Shown one piece after another: positions 44,024-52,963 of a DNA stretch of 64,000 nucleotides. How positions within the stretch are numbered: the stretch's first letter is position 1; the number at the start of each line of letters is the position of its first letter. The notes beneath the pieces are model-generated. The model saw only the letters and a program-made list of their open reading frames with translations. It searched no databases and was not told where the DNA came from. The position numbers and the translations under genes are program-made. The stretch is taken from NCBI RefSeq assembly GCF_001305595.1, contig NZ_CP012401.1, positions 558,001-622,000 on the forward strand. Direction: 5' to 3'. Source of the DNA: Azospirillum thiophilum (GTDB lineage Bacteria > Pseudomonadota > Alphaproteobacteria > Azospirillales > Azospirillaceae).

Positions 44024-44602
44024 ATGCTGAAGCGTCTCTACGACTGGACCATGGCCAAGGCGGCGTCGAAGGATTCGACCAAATGGCTGGCCGGCGTGTC
44101 CTTCGCCGAAAGCTCCTTCTTCCCGCTGCCGCCGGATCTGCTGCTGGTGCCGATGATCATCGCCAACCGGCAGGCGGCCTGGAGGCTGGCGACGATCTGC
44201 ACGCTGGCCTCGGTGGTCGGCGGCATCGCCGGCTACATGATCGGCTATTTCCTCTACGAGACGATCGGCCGCTGGGTCATCGATTTCTACCACCTGACCG
44301 ACAAGTTCGAGCAGCTGCGGCTGACCTTCGTCGAGTACGGGGCCGAGATCCTGATCATCAAGGGCATGACGCCCATCCCCTACAAGCTGCTGACCATCAC
44401 CGCCGGCGTGGCCCATCTGCCGCTGTGGGTGTTCATCGGCGCCTCGATCATCTCGCGGTCGATGCGTTTCTTTCTGGTCGCCGCCCTGCTGTATTTCTTC
44501 GGCCCGCCGATCCGCGCCTTCATCGAAAAGCGGCTGACCCTGGTCACCAGCGTCTTCGCGGTGGCGCTGATCGGCGGCTTCCTGGTGGTGAAGCTGCTGT
44601 AA
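44024..44602 (+). CDS. YqaA/DedA-type (VTT domain) membrane protein
   Basis: Encodes 192 residues from ATG 44024. The family marks are AESSFFPLPPDLLLVPMII near residues 28-46, VVGGIAGYMIGYFLYETIG near 66-84 and the buried basic motif IIKGMTPIPYKLLTITAGVA near 109-128, as in YqaA and other VTT/DedA proteins. Four to five membrane helices are seen, ending in VALIGGFLVVKLL. Known: DedA-type proteins flip lipids or support membrane homeostasis. The exact substrate of the YqaA branch is not established. It is followed 46 bases later by the TrmH-type methyltransferase. Confidence 0.85.
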   Translation: MLKRLYDWTMAKAASKDSTKWLAGVSFAESSFFPLPPDLLLVPMIIANRQAAWRLATICTLASVVGGIAGYMIGYFLYETIGRWVIDFYHLTDKFEQLRLTFVEYGAEILIIKGMTPIPYKLLTITAGVAHLPLWVFIGASIISRSMRFFLVAALLYFFGPPIRAFIEKRLTLVTSVFAVALIGGFLVVKLL

Positions 44603-44648
44603 CCCGCCATCGCAATCCGCCATTGCAGGCCGACAGGACAGGATTTCC

Positions 44649-45605
44649 ATGCCTCCCCGCGGGCGCCCGCCCCACTCCGACCGCGCCCGCCAGCCAGCCG
44701 GCCAGCAACATGGCCAGCATCCAGGCACCAAACCCGTCTCCAGGCGCGGCCCGTCCGCTCCCGGTCCGGCCGACCGCGACTCTGCCCAAACCGCCCAGGC
44801 CCCGTCCCAATCCGAAACGCGCAAGCTGTTCCGCGTCGCCGGGCTGGCTGCCGTCTCCTCCCTGTTCGCCCATGAACCGGACCGTGTCGAGCGCCTGTTC
44901 TTCGACGAGCGGCTGAAGCCGGCGGTCGGAGCCTACTGCAAGGCGATGGCGGCAGCCCGCAAGCCCTACCGCATGGTCGAGGCCGAGGAACTGGCAAAGG
45001 TCGCCGGCACCGTGCTGCATGGCGGGGTGGTGGCGCTGATGGCGCCGCGGACGCTGCCGCTGTTCGATGCGGAGGCGGCGCGGCGGGCCCCCGAACCGCT
45101 GCTGATCCTGGACGGGATCGGCAATCCGCACAATCTGGGCGCCATCCTGCGCACCGCGGCCTTCTTCGGCCTGCCCCGCGTTCTGGTCTCCGACCATCCC
45201 GGCCAGGCGCTGCCATCGGAAGCCGCCTACCGCGTCGCCGAGGGCGGGTTCGAGTGGGTGGCGCTGGAACGGGCACCCGCCCTGCCGGCCCTGCTGAAAC
45301 TGCTGCGCGCCAGCCATCGGGTGTTCGGCACCGCGCTGGACCAGAACCGGCCGACGGTCGACGCCGGCGCGCTCACCGGCTGGCGGACCGGCGGAACCGG
45401 CCAGAGCGATGCCAAACCACCCGCCGCCAAACCACCCGCCGCCAAACCACCCATTGTCGTGCTCGGCAACGAGGAGGACGGCATCCCGCCGGCCACGCTC
45501 GCCGCCTGCGACGCGGTGCTGACCATCCCCGGCAGCGGGCGCGTCCAGTCGCTGAACGTCGCCGCCACCGCCGCCATCCTCATCCACGCCCTGGCGGCCG
45601 GCTGA
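44649..45605 (+). CDS. TrmH/SpoU-family RNA 2'-O-methyltransferase
   Basis: Encodes 318 residues from ATG 44649. A disordered Arg/Pro/Gln-rich N-terminal 55 residues precede the substrate-binding L30e-like part (RKLFRVAGLAAVSSLFAHEP, ERLFFDERLKPAVGAYC). The SPOUT knot follows with LLILDGIGNPHNLGAILRTA (motif 1), IVVLGNEEDGIPP (motif 2) and VLTIPGSGRVQSLNVAATAA (motif 3). It methylates a ribose in tRNA or rRNA using SAM; the exact nucleotide cannot be told. An odd point is a low-complexity insertion AKPPAAKPPAAKPP just before motif 2, encoded by a 15-bp tandem repeat. Confidence 0.92.
   Translation: MPPRGRPPHSDRARQPAGQQHGQHPGTKPVSRRGPSAPGPADRDSAQTAQAPSQSETRKLFRVAGLAAVSSLFAHEPDRVERLFFDERLKPAVGAYCKAMAAARKPYRMVEAEELAKVAGTVLHGGVVALMAPRTLPLFDAEAARRAPEPLLILDGIGNPHNLGAILRTAAFFGLPRVLVSDHPGQALPSEAAYRVAEGGFEWVALERAPALPALLKLLRASHRVFGTALDQNRPTVDAGALTGWRTGGTGQSDAKPPAAKPPAAKPPIVVLGNEEDGIPPATLAACDAVLTIPGSGRVQSLNVAATAAILIHALAAG
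45411..45452 (+). repeat. 15-bp tandem repeat inside the TrmH-type gene
   Basis: Two full units GCCAAACCACCCGCC (45411-45425, 45426-45440) and most of a third, encoding AKPPA repeats. The unit length is divisible by three, so copy changes would keep the frame. It lies in a loop between SPOUT motifs. Confidence 0.85.
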
Positions 45606-45626
45606 GCCTCCGCCATTCCGGACCCG

Positions 45627-46103
45627 CTATCCCAGCAGGGCGATCAGCACGACCGCAACCACCGCGACCGAGGCGAGCGGCAGCATCTCCACCCCGTTGC
45701 GCTGCCAGGTCGGCGCCTTGCCATGGCCGCCGGCATGGCCGTCGGCGATGTCGTCGGCCCAGCCATGGCGCGAGGGCGCGGCGCCGGGGGCCGACACCGC
45801 GGGCGCCGCCGGGCTGGCCATGTCGACCACGCCGTCGCCGCGGCGATAGTCGCCGGCCGGACGGGCCAGCGCCGGGTTGGGGCGGCCATGCATCAGGCGG
45901 GAATCGTCCAGCTCGACCTCGATGCCGGCGGCCTCGACCCGCTCGATCACGGCGGCGGTTTCCTCCGGCGTCATGCTGTCCACCGGCAGGATGGCGCCCA
46001 GCGCCTCGGCGCTCAGGCGGTTGCCGGTGCGGCGGCCCTGGTCGATCAGGGACTCGACGAGACGGGTGTCGGCGGTGGTGGTGCCGGGGGCAGCGCTGGC
46101 CAT
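45627..46103 (-). CDS. Sigma-70 region 1.1-like domain with C-terminal membrane tail
   Basis: Encodes 158 residues from ATG 46103 with AAGGAG 9 bases upstream; the ATG at 46124 lacks one. Residues 10-70 (RLVESLIDQGRRTGNRLSAE, ALGAILPVDSMTPEETAAVI, ERVEAAGIEVELDD) match region 1.1 of primary sigma factors, the helical module that covers the RNA polymerase DNA channel. No other sigma region is present. A Gly/Ala/His-rich linker leads to a single hydrophobic helix (MLPLASVAVVAVVLIALLG) at the extreme end, as in tail-anchored proteins. The function is unknown; it might dock RNA polymerase or DNA-mimic partners at the membrane. It is convergent with the TrmH gene and divergent from msrA. Confidence 0.7.
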   Translation of the reverse strand: MASAAPGTTTADTRLVESLIDQGRRTGNRLSAEALGAILPVDSMTPEETAAVIERVEAAGIEVELDDSRLMHGRPNPALARPAGDYRRGDGVVDMASPAAPAVSAPGAAPSRHGWADDIADGHAGGHGKAPTWQRNGVEMLPLASVAVVAVVLIALLG

Positions 46104-46294
46104 GATGGCGGTCTCCTTATCCAAAGATCCTCACGGGTTGTGAAGTCAAACGCGCAAGGCCGCGCAAAGGTCCATTCCGCGGGCTTGCTTCCGGCGGCAG
46201 CGCCGCCGCCTGCGCCACCTTGCCGCAGCCCCGCCGCGACCCGACATAAGGGGTTCCTCCGAAGGATCGTCACCGATCCGAAGGACCGTCATCA

Positions 46295-46951
<657 letters not shown>

Positions 46952-47114
46952 TGAAGGCCCGGTCGATCCGGGCATCGCTCCGCCGTCCGGCGACCGTTCG
47001 GGCTAAGCCCTTGCGGTTGCGCCGCACCGGCGCTTGCGGGTATGGTTCGGGCGGCTCTTGAAAGCTCCGGCGGCACCCGACCGCTGGAGCGCCGCCCGTC
47101 CAGCTGCGATTGTC

Positions 47115-47681
47115 ATGACCAAGGAAAGAACCGAGCTGGCGACGCCGTATCTCAGCGGCCTGCTCGAATTCTGGCTCACCAAGTCCGTCGCCGGCCGTCC
47201 GCCGGTCCCCAGCAGCATCGCCCCGGCCGACCTGCGGCCGTGGAAGGACAACATCGTCGTGTTCGAGGTGATCGGGGAGGAATCCGGCACCTTCGTCTAT
47301 TCCTATTACGGCCGGGCGCTGGTCGCCGCCTTCGGGCAGTCGCGCCTGGGCGCCACGCTGGACGACCTGCCGCCGGAACAGCGCGCCGTGCTCCAGCCCG
47401 AATACGAGACGGTGCGCCGCGAACGGCTGCCCGTCGCCCGTGTCCACACCGCCGTCTTCGGCGGGCGCACCCGCAGCTTCGAACGGCTGGTGCTGCCGAT
47501 GTCCAGCGACGGCACCAGCATCGACAAGCTGCTGGTCGCCGCCTACGAGATGACGCCGCGCGAACTGGCGGCCAGACCGCCGGTTCACTCCCAGGGGCAC
47601 TCCCCAGGGCACTCCCCGGCGCCCGGCGCCTCCTCCGGTCCGGTCCCCCTCACCGTTCAGAAGCCGGGAGCCTCGGCATGA
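47115..47681 (+). CDS. PAS_5-family protein
   Basis: Encodes 188 residues from ATG 47115. The sequence LLEFWLTKSVAGRPPVPSSI, APADLRPWKDNIVVFEVIGE, TFVYSYYGRALVAAFG and RSFERLVLPMSSDG, DKLLVAAYEM is the PAS_5-type sensor fold found as stand-alone proteins in Azospirillum and relatives. The last 45 residues are Pro/Ser/His-rich with a small GHSP repeat. The ligand is unknown. Its stop overlaps the start of the FtsK-type gene (ATGA), so the two are translated together. A link between a small-molecule sensor and DNA translocation is unexpected. A second PAS_5 protein lies at the right edge of the window. Confidence 0.8.
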   Translation: MTKERTELATPYLSGLLEFWLTKSVAGRPPVPSSIAPADLRPWKDNIVVFEVIGEESGTFVYSYYGRALVAAFGQSRLGATLDDLPPEQRAVLQPEYETVRRERLPVARVHTAVFGGRTRSFERLVLPMSSDGTSIDKLLVAAYEMTPRELAARPPVHSQGHSPGHSPAPGASSGPVPLTVQKPGASA

Positions 47682-49627
47682 CCCCGCGTATGCCGCATCT
47701 CGCCGCCCCGCCCACCCAGGCGGGCGTGGTGACCGCCGACGAGTTCAATCTGTGGTGCGCGCTGAACGGCCGCCCCTTCAACCTCGTGCCCAACCCGCGG
47801 TCCGACGGCCGCGCGCTGTGGGATGTCGAGGTGCTGCCCGGCACGCCGCGCGCCGGCACCGTCTATTCCACCAACCTGTCGGACGAGGCGCTGGCGGTGG
47901 TCGCCGGCTTCGCCTTCCTGTCAGGCGTCGAATGGGCCTACGAGGCACGCGAACCGGCCGAGCCCGAGGCCGCCGCCCCGTGCGAGGCGGCGCCCGCCCC
48001 GGTGCCGGCCCCAGTCCCCGAAACGGCCCAAGCCGCCGCGCCCGCGCCCGCCCCCGTCTCCACGCCCGCGGCCGCCGCGGCCCCGGCCACCGATCCGGCC
48101 AACGATCCGGCGACCTATTCGCTGCCGACGGTCTCCCTGCTGCAGACCCCGCCGCCGCGCCCGGTGCAGCAGCATGACGAGGCTGTGCTGGCCCGCAATG
48201 CGCGGATGCTGGAAACCGTCCTGAAGAACTTCCGCGTCCGCGGCGAGATCATGGACGTGCGGCCCGGCCCGGTCGTCACCCTCTACGAGTTCGAGCCGGC
48301 GCCCGGCACCAAGTCGGCCACCGTCATCAACCTGACCGACGACATCGCCCGCTCGATGAGCGTGGTCACCGCCCGCATCGCCATCGTTCCCGGCCGCAGC
48401 GTGATCGGCGTCGAGCTGCCGAACCCGGTGCGCGAGATGGTCTATCTGCGCGAGAGCTTCGACCACGACGCCTTCCGCAACACCGGCGCCCAGCTCGCCA
48501 TCGCGCTCGGCAAGGACATCAGCGGCGAACCGGTGGTGGCCGACCTAGCCCGCATGCCGCATCTGCTGGTCGCCGGCACCACCGGCTCGGGCAAGTCGGT
48601 GGCGATCAACACCATGATCCTGTCGCTGCTCTACCGGCTGCCGCCGGAGCGCTGCCGCTTCATCATGGTCGATCCCAAGATGCTGGAGCTGTCGGTCTAT
48701 GACGGCATCCCGCACCTGCTGACCCCCGTCGTCACCGACCCCAAGAAGGCGGTGGTGGCCCTGCGCTGGGCCGTGCGCGAGATGGAAAGCCGCTACGAGG
48801 CGATGTCCAAGCTCGGCGTGCGCAACATCGAGGGCTACAACGCCCGCATGGCCGAGATGATCGCCGCCGGCGAGAAGATGCCGCGCCGCGCCACCCCGCC
48901 CGGCGAACCGGAGAATGTCTTCGACCTGACCCCATCGGAGCCGACGCCGCTGCCCTACATCGTCGTCATCGTCGACGAGATGGCCGACCTGATGCTGGTC
49001 GCCGGCAAGGAGATCGAGGCGGCGATCCAGCGCCTCGCCCAGATGGCCCGCGCCGCCGGCATCCACCTGATCATGGCGACGCAACGTCCCTCGGTCGACG
49101 TCATCACCGGCACCATCAAGGCCAATTTCCCGACCCGCATCAGCTTCCAGGTCACCAGCAAGATCGACAGCCGCACCATCCTGGGCGAGGCCGGGGCGGA
49201 ACAGCTGCTGGGCCAGGGCGACATGCTCTACATGCAGGGCGGCGGCCGCATCACCCGCGTCCACGGCCCCTTCGTCTCCGATTCGGAGGTCGAGGAGATC
49301 GTCCAGTACGTCAAGGCGCAGGGCGCCCCCAACTACGTCACCGCCATCACCGAGGAGGAGGAGGAAGCCGCCGCGGTGGAGGACGAGGAGGGTGGTTCGG
49401 GCGCCACCGGCGACGACCTCTACATGCAGGCGGTCAACCTCGTGGTGCGCGAGGGCAAGGTGTCGGTCAGCTTCATCCAGCGCCAGCTCCAGATCGGCTA
49501 CAACCGCGCCGCCCGGCTGGTCGAGCGGATGGAGACCGAGCGCGTGGTCGGCCCGGCCAACCACCAGGGCAAGCGCGAGGTGCTGCTGTCCCACGCCGGC
49601 CTGTCGGCCAAACGCGCGGGAGTGTGA
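47678..49627 (+). CDS. FtsK/SpoIIIE-type DNA translocase lacking the membrane domain
   Basis: Encodes 649 residues from ATG 47678 overlapping the PAS gene. Residues 1-90 are an unrecognised domain, 90-155 an Ala/Pro linker, then the alpha domain (VLKNFRVRGEIMDVRPGPVV), the beta RecA core with Walker A LVAGTTGSGKSVAINTM near 305, Walker B IVVIVDEMADLMLV near 430 and IHLIMATQRPSVDVITG. After an acidic linker, a C-terminal gamma winged helix (GKVSVSFIQRQLQIGYNRAA) could read KOPS-like sites. There are no transmembrane helices, unlike the division FtsK, so this is probably a soluble paralogue. It may take part in chromosome dimer resolution or another DNA-pumping task. The usual FtsK should be elsewhere in the genome. 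Confidence 0.9.
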   Translation: MTPRMPHLAAPPTQAGVVTADEFNLWCALNGRPFNLVPNPRSDGRALWDVEVLPGTPRAGTVYSTNLSDEALAVVAGFAFLSGVEWAYEAREPAEPEAAAPCEAAPAPVPAPVPETAQAAAPAPAPVSTPAAAAAPATDPANDPATYSLPTVSLLQTPPPRPVQQHDEAVLARNARMLETVLKNFRVRGEIMDVRPGPVVTLYEFEPAPGTKSATVINLTDDIARSMSVVTARIAIVPGRSVIGVELPNPVREMVYLRESFDHDAFRNTGAQLAIALGKDISGEPVVADLARMPHLLVAGTTGSGKSVAINTMILSLLYRLPPERCRFIMVDPKMLELSVYDGIPHLLTPVVTDPKKAVVALRWAVREMESRYEAMSKLGVRNIEGYNARMAEMIAAGEKMPRRATPPGEPENVFDLTPSEPTPLPYIVVIVDEMADLMLVAGKEIEAAIQRLAQMARAAGIHLIMATQRPSVDVITGTIKANFPTRISFQVTSKIDSRTILGEAGAEQLLGQGDMLYMQGGGRITRVHGPFVSDSEVEEIVQYVKAQGAPNYVTAITEEEEEAAAVEDEEGGSGATGDDLYMQAVNLVVREGKVSVSFIQRQLQIGYNRAARLVERMETERVVGPANHQGKREVLLSHAGLSAKRAGV

Positions 49628-49634
49628 GAGAGCG

Positions 49635-50135
49635 ATGGACCCCAAGCCGCATTTCGAGACCCTCGCCCGCTACAATCGCTGGGCCAACCGGCGGCTCTAC
49701 GAGGCCGCGGCACCCTTGACCGACGCACAGTTCGTCGAGGACCGCGGCGCCTTCTTCGGCTCGCTGTGCGGCACGCTGAACCACATCCTGGTCGCCGACC
49801 GGCTGTGGCTGGAGCGGATCGAGGGGCATGGGCCGAAACCCTCTTCGCTCGACGAGATCCTCCATCACGATTTCGCCGGCCTGCGCACCGCCCGCGAGGC
49901 GGAGGACGAGCGCATCCTGAGCGTGGTCGCCGCCACCCCGGCGGAGCGGTTCGAGACGATCCTCGCCTACCGCAACACCGCCGGCGTCCCCCATGAGCTG
50001 CCCTTCGCCCAGGTGATGACGCACGTCTTCAACCACCAGACCCACCACCGCGGGCAGGCGCACTCGCTGCTGAGCCAGTTCGGGCTGAAGACGCCGGTGC
50101 TCGACTTCGTCTATTTCCTGCTCGAATCGCGATGA
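49635..50135 (+). CDS. DinB-family protein
   Basis: Encodes 166 residues from ATG 49635, 7 bases after the FtsK-type stop with GAGAG upstream. A four-helix bundle is indicated by FETLARYNRWANRRLYEAA, CGTLNHILVADRLWLERIEG and MTHVFNHQTHHRGQAHSLL. The three histidines (one in LNHIL, two spaced in NHQTHHRG) form the DinB/YfiT metal site. Known: the family contains metal-dependent thiol transferases and proteins of unknown role, and is not the DNA polymerase also called DinB. Context gives no substrate. It is in a run with the FtsK-type and PNPOx-like genes. Confidence 0.88.
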   Translation: MDPKPHFETLARYNRWANRRLYEAAAPLTDAQFVEDRGAFFGSLCGTLNHILVADRLWLERIEGHGPKPSSLDEILHHDFAGLRTAREAEDERILSVVAATPAERFETILAYRNTAGVPHELPFAQVMTHVFNHQTHHRGQAHSLLSQFGLKTPVLDFVYFLLESR

Positions 50136-50145
50136 GGGCCTCCCG

Positions 50146-50760
50146 TTGAGCCGGCCGGTCGCCGACCTTGCCATGCTGGAGGCGCTCTATGGCGAGCCGG
50201 CCGCCCCCTCCCTCGCCAAGGAGGTGCCGGCGCTGACCCCCGGCTACCGCAGGCTGATCGAGGCGTCGCCCTTCCTGATCCTCGCCACCAGCGGGCCGGG
50301 CGGCCTGGATGCCTCGCCGCGCGGCGACGGGCCGGGCTTCGTCCGGGTGGCGGACGAGCGCACGCTGCTGATCCCGGACCGCCGCGGCAACAACCGCATC
50401 GACAGCCTGCGCAACATCCTGGCCGACCCGCGGGTCGGGCTGCTGTTCCTGGTGCCGGGGATGAACGAGACGCTGCGCGTCAACGGCCGGGCGACGATCG
50501 ACGCCGACCGGGATCTGTGCGACAGCTTCGCCGTCGACGGCAAGGCGCCGAGATCGGTGCTGGTGGTCGCCATCGACTCGGTGTTCTTCCAATGCGCCCG
50601 CGCCCTGCTGCGCTCCCGCCTGTGGGATCCGGCGGCGCAGGTGCCGCGCGCCGCCCTGCCCTCGGTGGGGACGCTGCTGGCCGAGGCCAGCGCCGGGCGC
50701 GAGGGCGGCGAGGCCTATGAGCGGTCGCTGGCCGAGCGGCTTCCCAAGACCCTCTACTGA
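50146..50760 (+). CDS. Pyridoxamine 5'-phosphate oxidase-like flavin protein
   Basis: Encodes 204 residues, probably from TTG 50146 with GAGGG 7 bases upstream; no ATG fits the family start. The split-barrel core reads RLIEASPFLILATSGPGGLD, ASPRGDGPGFVRVAD, LLIPDRRGNNRIDSLRNILA and VGLLFLVPGMNETLRVNGRA, the MSMEG_1061-type branch of PNPOx-like proteins. The C-terminal extension SVFFQCARALLRSRLWDP is also typical. It probably binds FMN or F420-like cofactor; the substrate is unknown. Its stop overlaps, tail to tail, the end of the histidine kinase gene by 7 bases. Confidence 0.86.
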   Translation: MSRPVADLAMLEALYGEPAAPSLAKEVPALTPGYRRLIEASPFLILATSGPGGLDASPRGDGPGFVRVADERTLLIPDRRGNNRIDSLRNILADPRVGLLFLVPGMNETLRVNGRATIDADRDLCDSFAVDGKAPRSVLVVAIDSVFFQCARALLRSRLWDPAAQVPRAALPSVGTLLAEASAGREGGEAYERSLAERLPKTLY

Positions 50761-52874
50761 GCAGGCAGGCGGCCGGCCGCCGTACCGGTCGTCGCCGTTC
50801 CGGCCTCCTCTCCGCCGACGCCGGGCAGCCGGATGGTGAAGACCGATCCGGTGCCGACGGCGCTCTCCACCGTCAGGGTTCCACCATGGGCAGCGACGAT
50901 CCGCTGCGTCATGTACAGCCCCAGCCCCGACCCCTTGGTCCCCTGCGAGGACGCGGCGCGGAAATAGATGGAGCCGATCCGCTCCACCTCCTCCGGGCTC
51001 ATGCCGCGGCCCTGGTCGGCGACGCGGATGACCAGTTCGCCCCCCGCGGCCCCCGACACCACCCCGGGCGCCACCCCCGCCGCCACCCGCACCGGCGTGT
51101 CGGGCGGGGAGTAGCGCAGCGCGTTGCGCACCAGATTGCCGACCGCCACCCCCAGGAAAGGGACGTCGACCCGCACCGGCCGGTCCGGCGTCCCGACCGT
51201 CACCGCCAGCCGCGGCTCGCCGTCGGTGCCGGCCAGCCCCTCCAACCCCTCCAGCGCCTCGTCCATCACGAGGTCGAGCGGCACGCTTTCCGGCTTCAGC
51301 GCCAGCGCCCCCTGGTCCAGCGCGTCGGCCGACAGGAACAGCTCCACGAGGTCGGACATCCGCCGGGTCGTCTCGACGATGCGGCGGACGCGCGATTGCG
51401 TCGACGGCGTCCTCACCTCACCCGACAGCTCGATCATCTGCGCCGCCCCCTGGATCGAGGCGAGCGGGGTGCGGAACTCGTGCGACAGCATGGCGACGAA
51501 GGTGCGCTGCTCCTCCGCCCGCTTGGTGGCGAAGGCCGATTCCTCCTGCGCCCGCACCCGCTCCACCTGCAGGCGGCGGATGCGCAGCGCGAGGCCGGAG
51601 CCGAGGCAGAGCACCGACACCAGCACGGCGAACTGATAGGGATCGGCGAACATCAGGTCCACCGGCAGGGTCCCGCGCACGGTGAACTGCGTCACCGTCA
51701 GGCCGGCCACGGCGGCGAGCGCGGCGGCGGCGTAGAAGCGCGCGCTCGTATCGGCCGGGTTCTTCACCGCCAGCCGGACCGACAGGGCGGCCCCGATCAC
51801 GGTCGACAGGCTGGCGACCGTGAGCACCACCGGGTTGGTGATGGAATAGGCCGGCGACATCGCCGTCGGCACGGCCAGGATTCCCATCCAGCGGATGCCG
51901 GCATAGATGCGGTGCAGGATCGGGAACTGCACCCGCAGCGAGAGGATGCGGTCCCACATGCCGGCGGCCGCCGCGACGCCGAGGAAAGCGCTGCCGCCGA
52001 CCAGCAGGTTGGTCAGTTCGCCCGGCATGTCGGGAAGCAGCAGCGCCCCGATTCCGCTGGAGAACAGGTAGAAGATGAAGACGCTGGCGACATAGCCGGT
52101 ATAGGCCAGCAGCGCCCCGTCGCGCAGCAGCAGGCCCAGTGCCACATAGCCCACCATCAGGATCGCCAGCACGCCGAAGAACAGGCCCAGGAACAGCAGG
52201 TTGGTCATCTGGTAGCCGGCGAAGGCCGGCACCGCATAGACCGCCGCGCGCAGGGTGATCGAACTGACCGACTCGACGCGGAGATAGAGCGAGACCGGTT
52301 GGCCTTCCGGCAGGGTCAGCGGCGTGGCGTGCAGCCGGGACCGCATCGGCCGCTGGCTGAACGGCACGAAATCGCCCATGCGGATGACCCGGTAGCCCGC
52401 CGCCCCGCCGGACGCGGCGGGGCCGGGCACAAGGGAGGCGGGAACATGGAGGTCGAGATGGTCGATGTAGGCCTCGCCCAGCTCCAGGATCCAGTCGGCC
52501 GGCGCGCCGGTCTCCCGCAGCAGGTCGAAACGGTACCAATGGACATCGGGGGTCTGCCCGGCGCCGCGGAACAGCGTCTGCGGTTCGAACCGCCCCTCGG
52601 CATCGGCCCGCAGCACGTCGGCGAAGGTCAGCGCGTGGTCTGGGTCGACCAGCCGGGCGAAATGTCCGGCCAGCGATGTCCGGCCGGTGGCCGCCTCCAG
52701 CCGCAGCGGTTCTGCCGCCGGGGGGCCGGGGGCTTGCGCCGCCGCCGGCCATGCCGCCGAACCCGCCAGCGCCCACAGCAGCAGCCACAGGATCGGGACG
52801 GACGCCCAGGGAAAAAGGCGCGCATGACCATGCGGTCCCGGTCCCCGGTCCGGTCCCGAAATCGCATGCGGCAT
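50754..52874 (-). CDS. 7TM-DISM sensor histidine kinase (paralogue 1)
   Basis: About 706 residues from ATG 52874; a TTG at 52916 is an alternative. The layout is a signal-like hydrophobic start (FPWASVPILWLLLWALAGSA), an extracytoplasmic 7TMR-DISMED2 domain (PDVHWYRFDLL, WILELGEAYIDHLDLHV), seven membrane helices (7TMR-DISM), a short coiled coil, HisKA with FVAMLSHEFRTPLASIQGAA (phospho-His) and HATPase_c with NLVRNALRYS, RVADQGRGMS and GTKGSGLGLYMTQ. Known: such kinases sense extracellular, often carbohydrate-like ligands. No response regulator is adjacent, so it is an orphan. It is closely related to the next gene upstream, evidently by tandem duplication. Confidence 0.92.
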   Translation of the reverse strand: MPHAISGPDRGPGPHGHARLFPWASVPILWLLLWALAGSAAWPAAAQAPGPPAAEPLRLEAATGRTSLAGHFARLVDPDHALTFADVLRADAEGRFEPQTLFRGAGQTPDVHWYRFDLLRETGAPADWILELGEAYIDHLDLHVPASLVPGPAASGGAAGYRVIRMGDFVPFSQRPMRSRLHATPLTLPEGQPVSLYLRVESVSSITLRAAVYAVPAFAGYQMTNLLFLGLFFGVLAILMVGYVALGLLLRDGALLAYTGYVASVFIFYLFSSGIGALLLPDMPGELTNLLVGGSAFLGVAAAAGMWDRILSLRVQFPILHRIYAGIRWMGILAVPTAMSPAYSITNPVVLTVASLSTVIGAALSVRLAVKNPADTSARFYAAAALAAVAGLTVTQFTVRGTLPVDLMFADPYQFAVLVSVLCLGSGLALRIRRLQVERVRAQEESAFATKRAEEQRTFVAMLSHEFRTPLASIQGAAQMIELSGEVRTPSTQSRVRRIVETTRRMSDLVELFLSADALDQGALALKPESVPLDLVMDEALEGLEGLAGTDGEPRLAVTVGTPDRPVRVDVPFLGVAVGNLVRNALRYSPPDTPVRVAAGVAPGVVSGAAGGELVIRVADQGRGMSPEEVERIGSIYFRAASSQGTKGSGLGLYMTQRIVAAHGGTLTVESAVGTGSVFTIRLPGVGGEEAGTATTGTAAGRLPAQ

Positions 52875-52963
52875 GTCCCGTCGGCCGTCCCGGCTGATGA
52901 TCGTGCTCCCCGCCAAACGCGGCGGAGCTTACGCCAAGAGCACATCGGCCGAAAGGGATGGGT

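Noticed and set aside
47678..49627. The cell-division FtsK
   Set aside because: No N-terminal membrane helices are present and the gene is tied to a PAS protein; the division FtsK should have four membrane passes.
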